Shown here piece after piece: positions 13,448 through 21,764 of a DNA stretch of 21,764 nucleotides (positions are counted from its first letter, which is position 1; every line of letters begins with the position of its first letter). The notes beneath the pieces are model-generated. The model had not been told where the DNA came from. It made no database searches and saw only the letters and a program-made list of their open reading frames with translations. Source of the stretch: DATKWS01 sp035529435 (GTDB taxonomy: Bacteria; Krumholzibacteriota; Krumholzibacteriia; Krumholzibacteriales; Krumholzibacteriaceae); contig DATKWS010000207.1 in NCBI GenBank assembly GCA_035529435.1, positions 1 to 21,764 on the forward strand, given 5' to 3'. Position numbers and translations under genes: made by a program.

Positions 13448-14386
13448 CTACTCCCCGAGAACCGTTCCCCTTTCCAATGCGCATCCCCGAATAAATTCCC
13501 CGGCATCGAGCGGGCGCCTGCCCTCGCTTTGCAAGCGAAGAAGCGACACGGTTCCCTTGCCGCATGCGACGATCACCCCGCCGGGACCGGGATCCAGAAT
13601 CGTCCCGGGAGGTGCATTGCCCGGAACGAGATCGTGCGGCACCGCCCGGTGAATCTTGATATAGTTTCCCCGGTAATACGTAAAACTCCCCGGCCAGGGA
13701 TTCATCCCCCGGATGTGGTCGTGCACTTCGATCGCATCTCTCATCCACGGCACGAGGCCGTCACGCTTGGAAAGGCGGGGGGCCGTGCTCACCCCTTCCT
13801 CCGGCTGCGGCGCGGGCGTGCATCCACCCGCGTCGATGCGCTTGAGCGTTTCGAGAAGGAGGGCGGCGCCGAGATCGGCGAGCCGGACGGACAGCTCGCC
13901 GGCGTTCTCCAGGGAATCGACCGGCACGACCCTCTGCAGATAGATGGGCCCTGCATCCAGCCTTGCCGCCATCTCCATGGTCGTCACGCCGGTAAACGCA
14001 TCGCCGTGAAGGATCGCCGCGTTGACCGGGCTCGCGCCCCGGTATGCCGGCAGGAGTGACGCGTGCAGATTGATATTCCCCTTCCGCGCTATTCGCAGCA
14101 GCGAGGGGGGAAAGATCAACCCGAACGCGACGACGACGAAGAAATCGGCATCGAGCGACATCAGCCGTTCTCTCACCTCCTCCGTGCGGAAACTCTCCAC
14201 GACGTTCACCGTGAGTCCCCGTTCCTCCGCCGCCCGCCGCACGGGAGTCGCCATGGGGCGCTTGCCCCTCCCCGCCGGTCGATCCGGTTGGGTGAAGACG
14301 AGGAACGGCTTGTACGCGGTTGATTCAAGGTCAACGAGGGATGGAACGGCAAAATCGGGGGACCCAAAAAAAACCACCCGTGCCAT
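13448..14386 (-). CDS. fmt: methionyl-tRNA formyltransferase
   Basis: The 312-residue enzyme formylates initiator Met-tRNA. The N-terminus MARVVFFGSPDFAVPSL and loop FTQPDRPAGRGKRPMATPVR are typical. The catalytic triad Asn106, His108 and Asp144 occurs in NLHASLLPAYRG and RLDAGPI. The C-terminal domain carries SKRDGLVPW and GMNPWPGSFTYY. ATG 14386 begins one base after the def stop codon. A longer frame to 14560 runs inside def and is not conserved. The two genes are translationally coupled and functionally paired (formylation, then deformylation). Confidence 0.97.
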   Translation of the reverse strand: MARVVFFGSPDFAVPSLVDLESTAYKPFLVFTQPDRPAGRGKRPMATPVRRAAEERGLTVNVVESFRTEEVRERLMSLDADFFVVVAFGLIFPPSLLRIARKGNINLHASLLPAYRGASPVNAAILHGDAFTGVTTMEMAARLDAGPIYLQRVVPVDSLENAGELSVRLADLGAALLLETLKRIDAGGCTPAPQPEEGVSTAPRLSKRDGLVPWMRDAIEVHDHIRGMNPWPGSFTYYRGNYIKIHRAVPHDLVPGNAPPGTILDPGPGGVIVACGKGTVSLLRLQSEGRRPLDAGEFIRGCALERGTVLGE

Positions 14387-14387
14387 A

Positions 14388-14903
14388 TTACGTTTCCCGT
14401 TTACTCCTGTGCGACATGTTCCGCAGTCTTGAACGTATGAGGGCCTTCGTCGCAAGTGAAAGACGATCGACGAACAGAATGCCGTCGAGATGATCGACCT
14501 CGTGCTGGATGATACGCGCGACGATGCCGTCGATCTCGATTCTATGCTCGCGTCCCTCACCGTCCTGATACGCCACCTCGATTGAAGTCGGCCGGATGAC
14601 GTTACCCCGTATGTCGGGAACGCTGAGACATCCCTCCTCGACGGAGGTCGTCTCGGACGAGGTCACGACGATGTGCGGATTGATCATGGCGATCAATGTC
14701 TCGCTGTTTTTCGGCTCAGGATTGACCACGGCGATCCGCTTCGAAACACCCACCTGTGGAGCGGCCAGACCGACACCACCCTCGACGAGCATCGTCTCGA
14801 CCATCTGCTCGAGAAGGGGGGCGATCACGCTTCCGAACTCCTCGACCTCTTTCCCCTTCGTGCGGAGTACCCTGTCGCCGTATATCCTGATCTTGAGTGA
14901 CAT
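14388..14903 (-). CDS. def: peptide deformylase
   Basis: This 171-residue metalloenzyme removes the formyl group from nascent proteins. All three motifs are intact: GVGLAAPQVG (43-52), EEGCLSVPD with metal ligand Cys92, and QHEVDHLDG with His134, Glu135 and His138. Length is normal. The RBS is weak (GGAAGGTG, 13 bases from the ATG). It precedes fmt with a one-base gap. Confidence 0.97.
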   Translation of the reverse strand: MSLKIRIYGDRVLRTKGKEVEEFGSVIAPLLEQMVETMLVEGGVGLAAPQVGVSKRIAVVNPEPKNSETLIAMINPHIVVTSSETTSVEEGCLSVPDIRGNVIRPTSIEVAYQDGEGREHRIEIDGIVARIIQHEVDHLDGILFVDRLSLATKALIRSRLRNMSHRSKRET

Positions 14904-14937
14904 TGCGGCCCGTTACACCTTCCCTGTCCCGCTTTCG

Positions 14938-15258
14938 TTATTCTTCCTTCTGCGCGACCACCGTTGCAATGGATCCCTTGACGAGTTCTATCTTCACGTT
15001 CTCGGCGATCCGCAGCACGATGATGTGCTCCTTGACATCGGCGACGGTCCCGTACATGCCGCCGTTCGTCACTATCTTATCGCCCTTCTTGACCGCCGAG
15101 ATCATCGTCTGATGCTGCTTCTGCTTTTTCTGCTGCGGACGGATCAGGAGAAAATAGAAGATGACGAAGATGAGCAGTATAGGGATGAAACTCGTGAGCA
15201 GCGATGGGCCGCCCTGCCCGGTCCCCGATCCGCTCAGGGCAAAGATCAAATTCAGCAT
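14938..15258 (-). CDS. yajC: Sec translocase accessory protein YajC
   Basis: The 106-residue protein has one transmembrane helix (about 24-41, ending FYFLLIRPQQKK, the family hallmark) and a soluble part with VKKGDKIVTNGGMYGTVADV. YajC joins SecDF at the Sec translocon. AAGGAGGAAGA directly before the ATG is a strong RBS. It follows tgt by 39 bases, as in many bacteria where queA-tgt-yajC-secDF are adjacent; secDF are not next here, and def follows instead. Confidence 0.95.
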   Translation of the reverse strand: MLNLIFALSGSGTGQGGPSLLTSFIPILLIFVIFYFLLIRPQQKKQKQHQTMISAVKKGDKIVTNGGMYGTVADVKEHIIVLRIAENVKIELVKGSIATVVAQKEE

Positions 15259-15297
15259 TCTTCCTCCTTCGACACGGTGTGGCGTGTGGTGTTCAGA

Positions 15298-16419
15298 TCA
15301 ATGATACCGTTGGTAAAACGCTTCCCGCCACTGGCGGAAGCGTCCGTCACGTATAACTTGCCTTATTTCAGCGAGTAGATGCAAGTAAAAATAGAGGCTG
15401 TGATAGGTCGCGAGTCGCGGGCCGAGAAGCTCGCCGGCATTGAACAGGTGGCGGATGTAGCTCCGGGAGTAGGTGCGGCACGTTTCACAGTCGCAGCCAG
15501 GATCGAGGGGGCCGAAATCGCGCGCATACGCGGCGTTCTTGATGACGAGCTTGCCGCACGAGGTGAATACGGTGCCGTTGCGCGCATTTCTCGTGGGCAT
15601 CACGCAATCGAAGAGGTCGACGCCGCGCGAGACCGCCTCCACGATATCCTCGGGAAAACCGACTCCCATCAGGTAACGCGGTTTCCCGGGCGGCAGCAGC
15701 CCCGCCGTGAGCTCGACGATATCCCGCGTCTGTTCCTTGGGTTCCCCGACCGAAGCGCCCCCGATCGCGTACCCGGGAAAATCGCAGGCGGTGATCTCCC
15801 CGGCGGAGCGTCTTCGCAGGTCGGGATGCACGGATCCCTGAACGATACCAAAAAGGACCCGCTCGTACCCATCCGCCGTCACCCGCGCCCCGGCATGGGA
15901 TACACTCCGTTGTGCCCAGAGGGTGGTCCGCCGCACCGCATCGGCTGCCGACCGGCGATCGCACGGGTAGCCCGTGCACTGATCGAGAACCATCATGATA
16001 TCGGACCCGATGGCGAGCTGGATGTCGACGATCCGTTCCGGTGTGAGCAGATGAGACGAGCCGTCGAGGTGGGACTTGAACTCGACGCCCTCGTCGCTGA
16101 TGGTACCCAGATCGGCGAGGCTGAACACCTGGTACCCGCCGCTGTCGGTCAGAACGGGACGATCCCACGACATGAACCGGTGTATCCCTCCCGCCCCGGC
16201 GATCAGCCGCTCCCCCGGCCTGAGGTAGAGGTGATACGTATTGGCGAGAACGATCTCCGCCCCCATCTCCGCGAGGTCGCGCGACGAGACCGCCTTGACC
16301 GTTCCCTGCGTGCCGACCGGCATGAATGCCGGCGTCTCGACGACGCCATGATCGGTCGTGATCCGGCCGAGGCGCGCCCCGCCGGGATCCGTCGCGACAA
16401 GATCGAATTGGAACGGCAC
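15298..16419 (-). CDS. tgt: tRNA-guanine transglycosylase
   Basis: The 373-residue enzyme exchanges G34 for preQ1 in GUN anticodons. Catalytic Asp92 is in LTDSGGYQVFS, the nucleophile Asp271 in DLFDCVMPTRNARNG, and the zinc site is Cys309, Cys311, Cys314 and His340 with the same spacing as the Zymomonas enzyme. Two substrate-pocket variations are visible: DQCTGYP (146-152) instead of the common DECxPYP, and GGASVGEP (220-227) where many have GGLAVGEP. GTG 16419 follows GGGGAG at ten bases. It is 16 bases after queA, its pathway partner. Confidence 0.96.
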   Translation of the reverse strand: MPFQFDLVATDPGGARLGRITTDHGVVETPAFMPVGTQGTVKAVSSRDLAEMGAEIVLANTYHLYLRPGERLIAGAGGIHRFMSWDRPVLTDSGGYQVFSLADLGTISDEGVEFKSHLDGSSHLLTPERIVDIQLAIGSDIMMVLDQCTGYPCDRRSAADAVRRTTLWAQRSVSHAGARVTADGYERVLFGIVQGSVHPDLRRRSAGEITACDFPGYAIGGASVGEPKEQTRDIVELTAGLLPPGKPRYLMGVGFPEDIVEAVSRGVDLFDCVMPTRNARNGTVFTSCGKLVIKNAAYARDFGPLDPGCDCETCRTYSRSYIRHLFNAGELLGPRLATYHSLYFYLHLLAEIRQVIRDGRFRQWREAFYQRYH

Positions 16420-16435
16420 GATACGCTGTCTCCCC

Positions 16436-17491
16436 TCACCTGATGTACATCACGTCACCGTAACTGTAGAAACGGAACTTCCGCGAAATCGCCCAGTGGT
16501 ACACCCGCAGGATCTCCTCACGTCCGGCGAATGCGGCGACGAGGAGCAGCAGGCTCGATCGGGGCAGATGCAGATTGGTCAGAAGGGCATCGACGGCCTG
16601 GAACCGGAAACCGGGATAGATGAAGAGATCGCTCCAACCCGTGATATACCCCTCCCCCCCGAGACACTGCTCCTCCCGCTCCGTGAGACTCCCCGATGCG
16701 AGGGATTCGAGCGCCCTGGTCGTCGTCGTTCCAACGGCCACGATTCGTCTGTTCCGGCGCTTCGCTTCCTCGATCTCCTTCCAGCACTCCGACCGTATCA
16801 TGACATATTCCGGGGAAACCTCGTTGTGCTCCACCTCTTCGGATGCAAGGGGGCGGAACGTGCCGGGGCCCACATGAAGCGTCAGGGGCACGAGTGTAAC
16901 ACCGCGACGCGCTATATCCCGCACGATCGCCTCGGAGAAATGGAGCCCGGCGGTCGGCGCGGCGACGGAACCCTCGTGGTGCGCGAAGACGGTCTGGTAG
17001 CGCGCACGGTCCTCCTCTCCGTCCATCCGCCGGATATAGGGAGGCAGCGGGACGTGCCCGTACTCCCTGAGAAAACTCCGCTCGTCGATACCGTCGGGCA
17101 GCTTGACGCGCCAGGTGCCGCGTTCCTCCCGCCTCACGATAGTAACGGGGTGATCCGCGTCACCCACGAGAACGATCTCACCCGGGGTGATGCGCCGCGC
17201 TGGACGGATCATCGCATGCCACACACCGGGAGAGAGTCGCCGTGTGAGAAATATCTCCACGGCCGCGCCGGTTTTTCGCCTGGCATGGATCCGCGCGGGA
17301 ATGACCTTGCTCTCGTTCACGACGAGCAGGTCACCCTCCTGGAGGTACCGGGGAAAATTGGTGAACCGCGTCTCCCTGATCTCGCCGCTCCGGCGCTCAT
17401 AGAGAATCAGCCTGCTCCCGCCGCGCCTCGGCGAGGGATGTTGTGCAATCAATTCACCAGGTAGCTCGTAATCGAAGTCATGTAGCTTCAA
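16436..17491 (-). CDS. queA: S-adenosylmethionine:tRNA ribosyltransferase-isomerase
   Basis: The 351-residue enzyme converts preQ1 in tRNA to epoxyqueuosine using the ribosyl part of SAM. It shows the family N-terminus (L)KLHDFDYELPGELIAQHPS, then LVVNESKVIPAR, SVAAPTAGLHF, VTLVPLTLHVGPGTF, VGTTTTRALES and LLTNLHLPRSSLLLLV. TTG 17491 is chosen because it follows GAGGGG by four bases and gives the standard length. The open frame to 17572 overlaps ruvB and is not conserved. It lies between ruvB and tgt. Confidence 0.96.
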   Translation of the reverse strand: MKLHDFDYELPGELIAQHPSPRRGGSRLILYERRSGEIRETRFTNFPRYLQEGDLLVVNESKVIPARIHARRKTGAAVEIFLTRRLSPGVWHAMIRPARRITPGEIVLVGDADHPVTIVRREERGTWRVKLPDGIDERSFLREYGHVPLPPYIRRMDGEEDRARYQTVFAHHEGSVAAPTAGLHFSEAIVRDIARRGVTLVPLTLHVGPGTFRPLASEEVEHNEVSPEYVMIRSECWKEIEEAKRRNRRIVAVGTTTTRALESLASGSLTEREEQCLGGEGYITGWSDLFIYPGFRFQAVDALLTNLHLPRSSLLLLVAAFAGREEILRVYHWAISRKFRFYSYGDVMYIR

Positions 17492-17525
17492 ATGGCCCCT
17501 CGCACCCTGCCGCCGGGATCGGCGA

Positions 17526-18566
17526 TCAGAAGATTCTTCCCTGCTTACCGTCCTCTCGCTCCCGTCCCACATCGAGGTGCCGGTATGCCGTCTCGGTGGC
17601 GACCCGCCCGCGCTGCGTGCGCTGCAGGAACCCTTCCTGAATCAGGTATGGTTCGTAGACATCCTCGATCGTTTCCCTCTCCTCGGAGACCGCCACGGAG
17701 AGCGAGCCGATCCCGACCGGACCGCCGCCGAACTTCTCGATGATCGTCAAGAGGATCCGCCGGTCCATCTCGTTGAGTCCCCTGGTATCGACTTCGAGCA
17801 TCCCGAGTGCATAATCGGCCATCGCACGGTCGATGCTGCCCTTCCCTTTGATCTGGGCGAAGTCGCGAACCCTTCGCAGCAGCCTGTTTACGATCCGCGG
17901 GGTTCCCCGCGACCGGCGCGCTATCTCGACGGCGCCTTCCTCGTCTATATCGATGTCGAGGAGCACGGCTGAACGCCGCACGATGCTGAGCAGCTCCTGG
18001 GGGCTGTAGAAATTGAGCCGCGCCACGACGCCGAAACGGCTGCGCATCGGCGGCGTGATCATACCGGCGCGCGTGGTCGCCCCCACCAGGGTGAACGGTT
18101 CGATCGAGAGCGAGTAGTGGCGCGCATGGGGGCCCTTGTCGACGATCAGCTCACACCGGAACTCCTCCATCGCCGGGTAGAGGTGTTCCTCGATCACCCG
18201 GTTCAGGCGGTGTATCTCATCGATGAAGATGACGTCCCTGCGCTCGAGTTGTGTCAGTATCCCCAGAAGCTCCGCGGGATTCTGAAATACGGCACCCGAT
18301 GAGGTGCGAATATTGACTTCCAGCTCGCGGGCGATAATATAGGCGAGCGTGGTTTTTCCCAGTCCGGGCGGACCGTACAAAAGAACATGATCGAGCTGTT
18401 CCCCCCGCTGCTTGGCCGCCTCTATGAAAACGGCGAGGTTCCCCTTGATCTTGGCCTGCCCGACGAATTCATCGAGCGTCTTCGGGCGGAGTCTCGACTC
18501 GGACTGAAGCTCATCGGGCGATACGGTCGGATCGGTTATGCGTCCATCGGACACGTTTTCCAGCAC
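17526..18566 (-). CDS. ruvB: Holliday junction DNA helicase RuvB
   Basis: This 346-residue AAA+ motor drives branch migration with RuvA. Visible are RPKTLDEFVGQ, Walker A GPPGLGKT (65-72), Walker B FIDEIH (114-119), sensor GATTRAG, the RSRFG arginine-finger region, RGTPRI (sensor 2), and a winged-helix C-terminus with FGGGPVGI and FLQRTQRGR. The GTG at 18566 directly abuts GAGGGG, which is too close to be ideal. GTG 18554 (four codons later) has better spacing and may be the true start. It follows ruvA by 15 bases. Confidence 0.97.
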   Translation of the reverse strand: MLENVSDGRITDPTVSPDELQSESRLRPKTLDEFVGQAKIKGNLAVFIEAAKQRGEQLDHVLLYGPPGLGKTTLAYIIARELEVNIRTSSGAVFQNPAELLGILTQLERRDVIFIDEIHRLNRVIEEHLYPAMEEFRCELIVDKGPHARHYSLSIEPFTLVGATTRAGMITPPMRSRFGVVARLNFYSPQELLSIVRRSAVLLDIDIDEEGAVEIARRSRGTPRIVNRLLRRVRDFAQIKGKGSIDRAMADYALGMLEVDTRGLNEMDRRILLTIIEKFGGGPVGIGSLSVAVSEERETIEDVYEPYLIQEGFLQRTQRGRVATETAYRHLDVGREREDGKQGRIF

Positions 18567-18581
18567 CCCCTCGTGATATGC

Positions 18582-19181
18582 TCAAACCTTCTTCAGCGCT
18601 TCCCGTACGACGTCCTCGACGCCGAACGAATCGCCGAGATCCTCCTTCGTGATCCTGAGGAGCGCCTTCTCGGCATTCATCCGCGACAGCCCCAGGTTCG
18701 CGAGGGCGGCGATCGCTTCCTTCATCAGCTCCCGGTCTATCACACCCGTGGCAATCCGTTTCCGGGCGAGGTACCGGTCGAAATCTAATCGATCCCGCAG
18801 CTCGAGGATGATACGCTCCGCCGTTTTCTTGCCGATGCCGGGAAAAGATGTCAGCTCATGCGGTTTTTCCTCGTATATGAGACGGGCCAGCTCTCCCGCG
18901 TCGACGGCCGAGAGGATCGCGAGGGCGACTTTCGGTCCGACGCCGCTCACGCTGAGGAGCGCCTGGAAGAGCTGTTTCTCGTCCTCGTCGACGAAACCAT
19001 ACACCGTCAGGGCGTCTTCACGCACGTGCAGGTACGTCCTGAGGCGCACCCTGTCCCCGACCTCGCCGATCTCCGCGAGATTGCGCGCCGGCACGAAGAT
19101 CTCGAATCCCACGCCGGCGATCCCGACGATCAGCCTGTTTCCGTCCTTCGCTTCGATGGAGCCCTCGATCGATGCGATCAC
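18582..19181 (-). CDS. ruvA: Holliday junction DNA helicase subunit RuvA
   Basis: The 199-residue protein binds four-way junctions as a tetramer and loads RuvB. Domain I is the OB-fold beginning MIASIEGSIEAK, with the TYLHVREDALTVYGF segment. Domain II holds two helix-hairpin-helix motifs, LLSVSGVGPKVALAIL and LTSFPGIGKKTAERII. Domain III is the C-terminal RuvB-binding helix bundle. GTG 19181 is supported by GGAGG five bases upstream, within the end of ruvC. Confidence 0.97.
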   Translation of the reverse strand: MIASIEGSIEAKDGNRLIVGIAGVGFEIFVPARNLAEIGEVGDRVRLRTYLHVREDALTVYGFVDEDEKQLFQALLSVSGVGPKVALAILSAVDAGELARLIYEEKPHELTSFPGIGKKTAERIILELRDRLDFDRYLARKRIATGVIDRELMKEAIAALANLGLSRMNAEKALLRITKEDLGDSFGVEDVVREALKKV

Positions 19182-19182
19182 A

Positions 19183-19665
19183 TCAACCTCCCGCCGTCAT
19201 GCGCAGCGTGTGGCAGAACGCGACGGCCAGCGCGTCGGACTCGTCATCCGTCTCGAGATCGTGCGTGAGCTTGAAAAGCTTGCCGATCATGTAGGCGACC
19301 TGGCTCTTGTGCGCGGCTCCCGAGCCCACGACACTGCATTTGACCTCACGCGGCGAATACTCGTACACCTGAATCCCCGCCTCGGCCGCCGCGAGTATGA
19401 TGACACCGCGCGCCTCGCCGAGTGTCATCGTACTTTTCGGATTTCGCGCCATGAAGATCTCCTCGACGGCCATCGAATCGGGACGGTAACGGGCCAGTAT
19501 CTCGTCTATCCGCCCCTTTATCGTCTTCAGCCGTTCGGGTCTCGACGCGGTGCGTCCGACTTTGATGATCCCCGATTCGACATAGGCGATATCACCGCCG
19601 TGGTGCTCCACGATGCCATAACCCGTAATACGGCTGCCCGGATCGATGCCGACGACGAGTGACAA
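19183..19665 (-). CDS. ruvC: crossover junction endodeoxyribonuclease RuvC
   Basis: The 160-residue resolvase cuts Holliday junctions. The RNase-H-like fold has all four acidic residues: Asp8 (GIDPGS), Glu68/69 (AVEEIFMARNPKS), and Asp141 and Asp144 (DDESDALAVA). I chose TTG 19665 because AGGGAG lies seven bases upstream and the start gives the normal length. An ATG at 19737 would add 24 non-conserved residues. RuvC-RuvA-RuvB follow in the usual order. Confidence 0.96.
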   Translation of the reverse strand: MSLVVGIDPGSRITGYGIVEHHGGDIAYVESGIIKVGRTASRPERLKTIKGRIDEILARYRPDSMAVEEIFMARNPKSTMTLGEARGVIILAAAEAGIQVYEYSPREVKCSVVGSGAAHKSQVAYMIGKLFKLTHDLETDDESDALAVAFCHTLRMTAGG

Positions 19666-19754
19666 TTGACGACTCCCTGGTATAACCGGATCGGGTGCGG
19701 GCCGAAACGCCTGCGCGGCACGGGGGCCGGGCATCATGCAACCGCGGTGGCGTA

Positions 19755-20510
19755 CTACAACTCACCTTCGATTTCCTTGAGAACCTCATCCGGGATGTCG
19801 AAGTTGGAGCTGACGCTCTGGACATCATCATTGTCCTCGAGGGCGTTGACGAGCCTGAGGACCTTGCCCGCATGATCGCGGTCGAGCCGCACCGTTGTTT
19901 TCGGGTAACGCGAAACCTCGGCCACCTGGACTGCGATCCCGGCGCCCTCGATACTCCCGCGGAGATCCTCGAACGCGTCGGGAGCGCATATGATCTCGAA
20001 GCCATCATCCTCCGCACGTACATCCTCGGCACCGCTCTCGAGCGCTATCTCGAGTATCTTTTCCTCATTGGCCTGTGTGCCGTCGACGACGATGATCCCC
20101 TTCGTCTCGAAGAGGTACGAGACCGAGTTCGGCTCCCCGAGATGCCCGCCATGCCTGGTGAACAGATGCCGTATCTCGGCGCTCGTGCGGTTGCGGTTAT
20201 CGGTGAGCGATTCGACCAGTATCGCCACGCCGCCGGGTGCGTATCCCTCGAAGGTGCACGACTCGTACGAAACGCCGGGAAGCTCACCGGTGCCGCGCTT
20301 GACGGCGCGATCGATGTTCGCCGTCGGCATGTTATACTCCCTGGCGCCCTGGATCGCTTGCCTGAGGCGTGGATTCGACTCCTGGTCACTGCCCCCCTCG
20401 CGGGCGGCAACGACGATTTCCCGGATCAACCTCGTGAAGATCTTGCCGCGCTGCGCGTCGACCTTCGCCTTTTTCCGTTTGATGGTGTTCCACTTGGAAT
20501 GTCCTGACAC
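19755..20510 (-). CDS. yebC: YebC/TACO1-family protein
   Basis: The 251-residue protein begins with the family signature SGHSKWNTIKRKKAKVDAQRGKIFTRL and continues with NMPTANIDRAVKRGTGE, FEGYAPGGVAILVESLTDNRNRT and SVSYLFE. YebC was described first as a transcription regulator, while recent work on the family links it to translation. Its place before ruvC is the common arrangement. GTG 20510 follows GGGAGG by six bases. Confidence 0.95.
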   Translation of the reverse strand: MSGHSKWNTIKRKKAKVDAQRGKIFTRLIREIVVAAREGGSDQESNPRLRQAIQGAREYNMPTANIDRAVKRGTGELPGVSYESCTFEGYAPGGVAILVESLTDNRNRTSAEIRHLFTRHGGHLGEPNSVSYLFETKGIIVVDGTQANEEKILEIALESGAEDVRAEDDGFEIICAPDAFEDLRGSIEGAGIAVQVAEVSRYPKTTVRLDRDHAGKVLRLVNALEDNDDVQSVSSNFDIPDEVLKEIEGEL

Positions 20511-20530
20511 GTATCGCCTCCCGAGAAGAT

Positions 20531-21764
20531 CTAGCTGCTCTCCTCCCTGGCCGCCGCTGCTTCCGCCGCGAGTTTCTGTGAAATCTCGTGCGGTACGATC
20601 TCGTAGTGGGAAAACTCTCTCCGGTGGGATGCCTTGCCCTGCGTCATGGATCGCAGCGTGGTACTGTACCGGTAGAGCTCCGCGAGCGGGACCTGTGCCT
20701 TGATCTTCTGCTGCTTGCCAGATTGCTCGGTCCCCTGGATCTTGCCCCGGCGCATCGAGAGATCACCCATCACATCACCCATATACTCGTCCGGAACGAG
20801 CACCTCCACATCCATGATCGGCTCGAGGATCACCGGCTTGGCCTTTTGAAGCGCCGCCTTGAATCCTTTCGAGCCCGCTACCTTGAAGGCCTGATCCGAC
20901 GAATCGACCGTATGAAAGGAGCCGTCGAACAGTGTCACCTTTACATCCATCACGTGGCAACCGGAGAGCGAGCCCGCCTTCATCGCCTCCACGACACCCT
21001 TCTCAACAGCCGGTATGTATTTCGAGGGAACCACACCACCCACGATGGCGTTAACAAATTCGAAACCGCCGCCACGCGGGAGCGGATCGACCTTGATCCA
21101 CACATCACCGTACTGCCCGCGGCCGCCTGTCTGCTTCTTGTGCTTGCCCTGCGCTTCACCGTGAGCGGTGATCGTTTCGCGGTAGGGAACCTTGGGCGGC
21201 TCCATCTCGACCTCAACCTGATACTTCCGTTTCAGGCGCCCGAGGATCACATCGAAATGCAACTCGCCCTGACCCGAGAGAATCGTTTGCCGCAGTTCGG
21301 CGTTGGGTTCCACCTTGAAGGTCGGATCCTCCTCGGCGAGCTTGTGCAGTCCGGAAGCGACCTTTTCCATTTCGCCCTTTCCCTTGGCAGCGATGGCCGT
21401 GTGCAGGGAAGGTTCGGGGAATTTGATTCCCGCGAGAATGACCTGGTTGGACCGTTCCGTCAGTGTATGATTGATCTTTGCGGCCTTGAGCTTCACCGCC
21501 GCACCGATATCCCCGGCGGGAATCGCGCCGGTGTCAATTCTGTTCTTGCCCTGAACGAAGTAGAGCTGACCGATCCGCTCTGCGGTATCTATAGTCGAAT
21601 CGTGGAGATCATCACCGACCTCCATTTCACCGGAATACACCCGGACAAACGAGAGATCCCCCGCATGCTTCTCCGAGAGCGTCTTGAAAATGAACGCCAG
21701 CGTCGGCTGATCCGGCCCGACCTTGATGTCCTGCAATCCGCCCGACGCCGATTTCGCCTTGACC
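20531..21764 (-). CDS. elongation factor G-like translational GTPase, 5' end beyond window
   Basis: The frame is open to the right edge, so the GTPase domain and part of domain II are missing. About 410 residues remain: domain II (TLAFIFKTLSEKHAGDLSF...), domain III (EDPTFKVEPNAELRQTILSG then GELHFDVILGRLKRKY), domain IV (GKHKKQTGGRGQYGDVW, then VEKGVVEAMKAG) and domain V (EPIMDVEVLVPDEYMGDVMGDLSMRRGKIQG). KHKKQTGGRGQYGDVW and the overall pattern fit the EF-G2/FusA2-like branch rather than housekeeping FusA, which is also usually found beside rpsL/rpsG. The tail is Ala/Glu-rich. The gene ends 20 bases before yebC and may share its operon. Confidence 0.9.
   Translation of the reverse strand, partial: VKAKSASGGLQDIKVGPDQPTLAFIFKTLSEKHAGDLSFVRVYSGEMEVGDDLHDSTIDTAERIGQLYFVQGKNRIDTGAIPAGDIGAAVKLKAAKINHTLTERSNQVILAGIKFPEPSLHTAIAAKGKGEMEKVASGLHKLAEEDPTFKVEPNAELRQTILSGQGELHFDVILGRLKRKYQVEVEMEPPKVPYRETITAHGEAQGKHKKQTGGRGQYGDVWIKVDPLPRGGGFEFVNAIVGGVVPSKYIPAVEKGVVEAMKAGSLSGCHVMDVKVTLFDGSFHTVDSSDQAFKVAGSKGFKAALQKAKPVILEPIMDVEVLVPDEYMGDVMGDLSMRRGKIQGTEQSGKQQKIKAQVPLAELYRYSTTLRSMTQGKASHRREFSHYEIVPHEISQKLAAEAAAAREESS

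Noticed and set aside
1..21764. CRISPR arrays, insertion sequences or integrase/att sites
   Set aside because: No regularly spaced repeats, transposase or recombinase genes were seen. Apart from the 4020-4240 gap the region is densely packed with vertically inherited-looking genes.

Overview
The window looks like a chromosomal segment from a G+C-rich bacterium (roughly 60% by eye). Ribosome-binding sites are canonical (AAGGAGG-type), and about half of the recognisable genes start with GTG or TTG. A predicted lipoprotein and three-gene sets typical of diderm bacteria suggest a Gram-negative envelope. The PASTA protein between fmt and rpe, the long alanine/glutamate tail on S16 and the GRYKG motif in TrmD suggest a lineage near the FCB group or a related candidate phylum. 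That placement is an inference; nothing here fixes the species.

Layout. Positions 1-3931 (+ strand) carry three transporters: a truncated EamA/DMT permease, an NSS-family Na+ symporter and an AGCS Na+:amino-acid symporter with an unusual soluble insert of about 105 residues. Positions 3932-4287 hold no recognised protein gene. They do contain a perfect consensus sigma-70 promoter (TTGACA-17-TATAAT) followed by foldable sequence and a hairpin, so I propose a small RNA there. Everything from 4288 to the right edge is on the - strand.

Read in the direction of transcription (right to left), the - strand starts with an EF-G-like GTPase (cut by the window edge). It continues as yebC, ruvC, ruvA, ruvB, queA, tgt, yajC, def, fmt, a membrane-anchored PASTA protein and rpe, ending at a good intrinsic terminator near 11974-12000. 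These genes cover translation quality control, Holliday-junction processing, queuosine tRNA modification, Sec accessory function, N-terminal formyl handling of proteins and one pentose-phosphate enzyme. After a separate two-gene unit comes a second housekeeping operon: ffh, rpsP, khpA, rimM, trmD, rplS, rnhB, yraN and a lipoprotein gene. It has its own promoter candidate upstream of ffh.

The item that stands out lies between these operons (about 9925-11898). A strong promoter (TTGACA-17-TATAAC) drives a 65-residue peptide gene with eight cysteines packed into 15 residues. This is followed by a strong intergenic hairpin and a radical SAM/SPASM enzyme with an N-terminal domain like those of peptide maturases. 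It reads as a compact RiPP (ribosomally made, post-translationally modified peptide) system, probably forming thioether crosslinks, with no exporter or protease gene beside it. The Cys cluster sits near the N-terminus, with a very short leader and a long hydrophobic follower, which is atypical.
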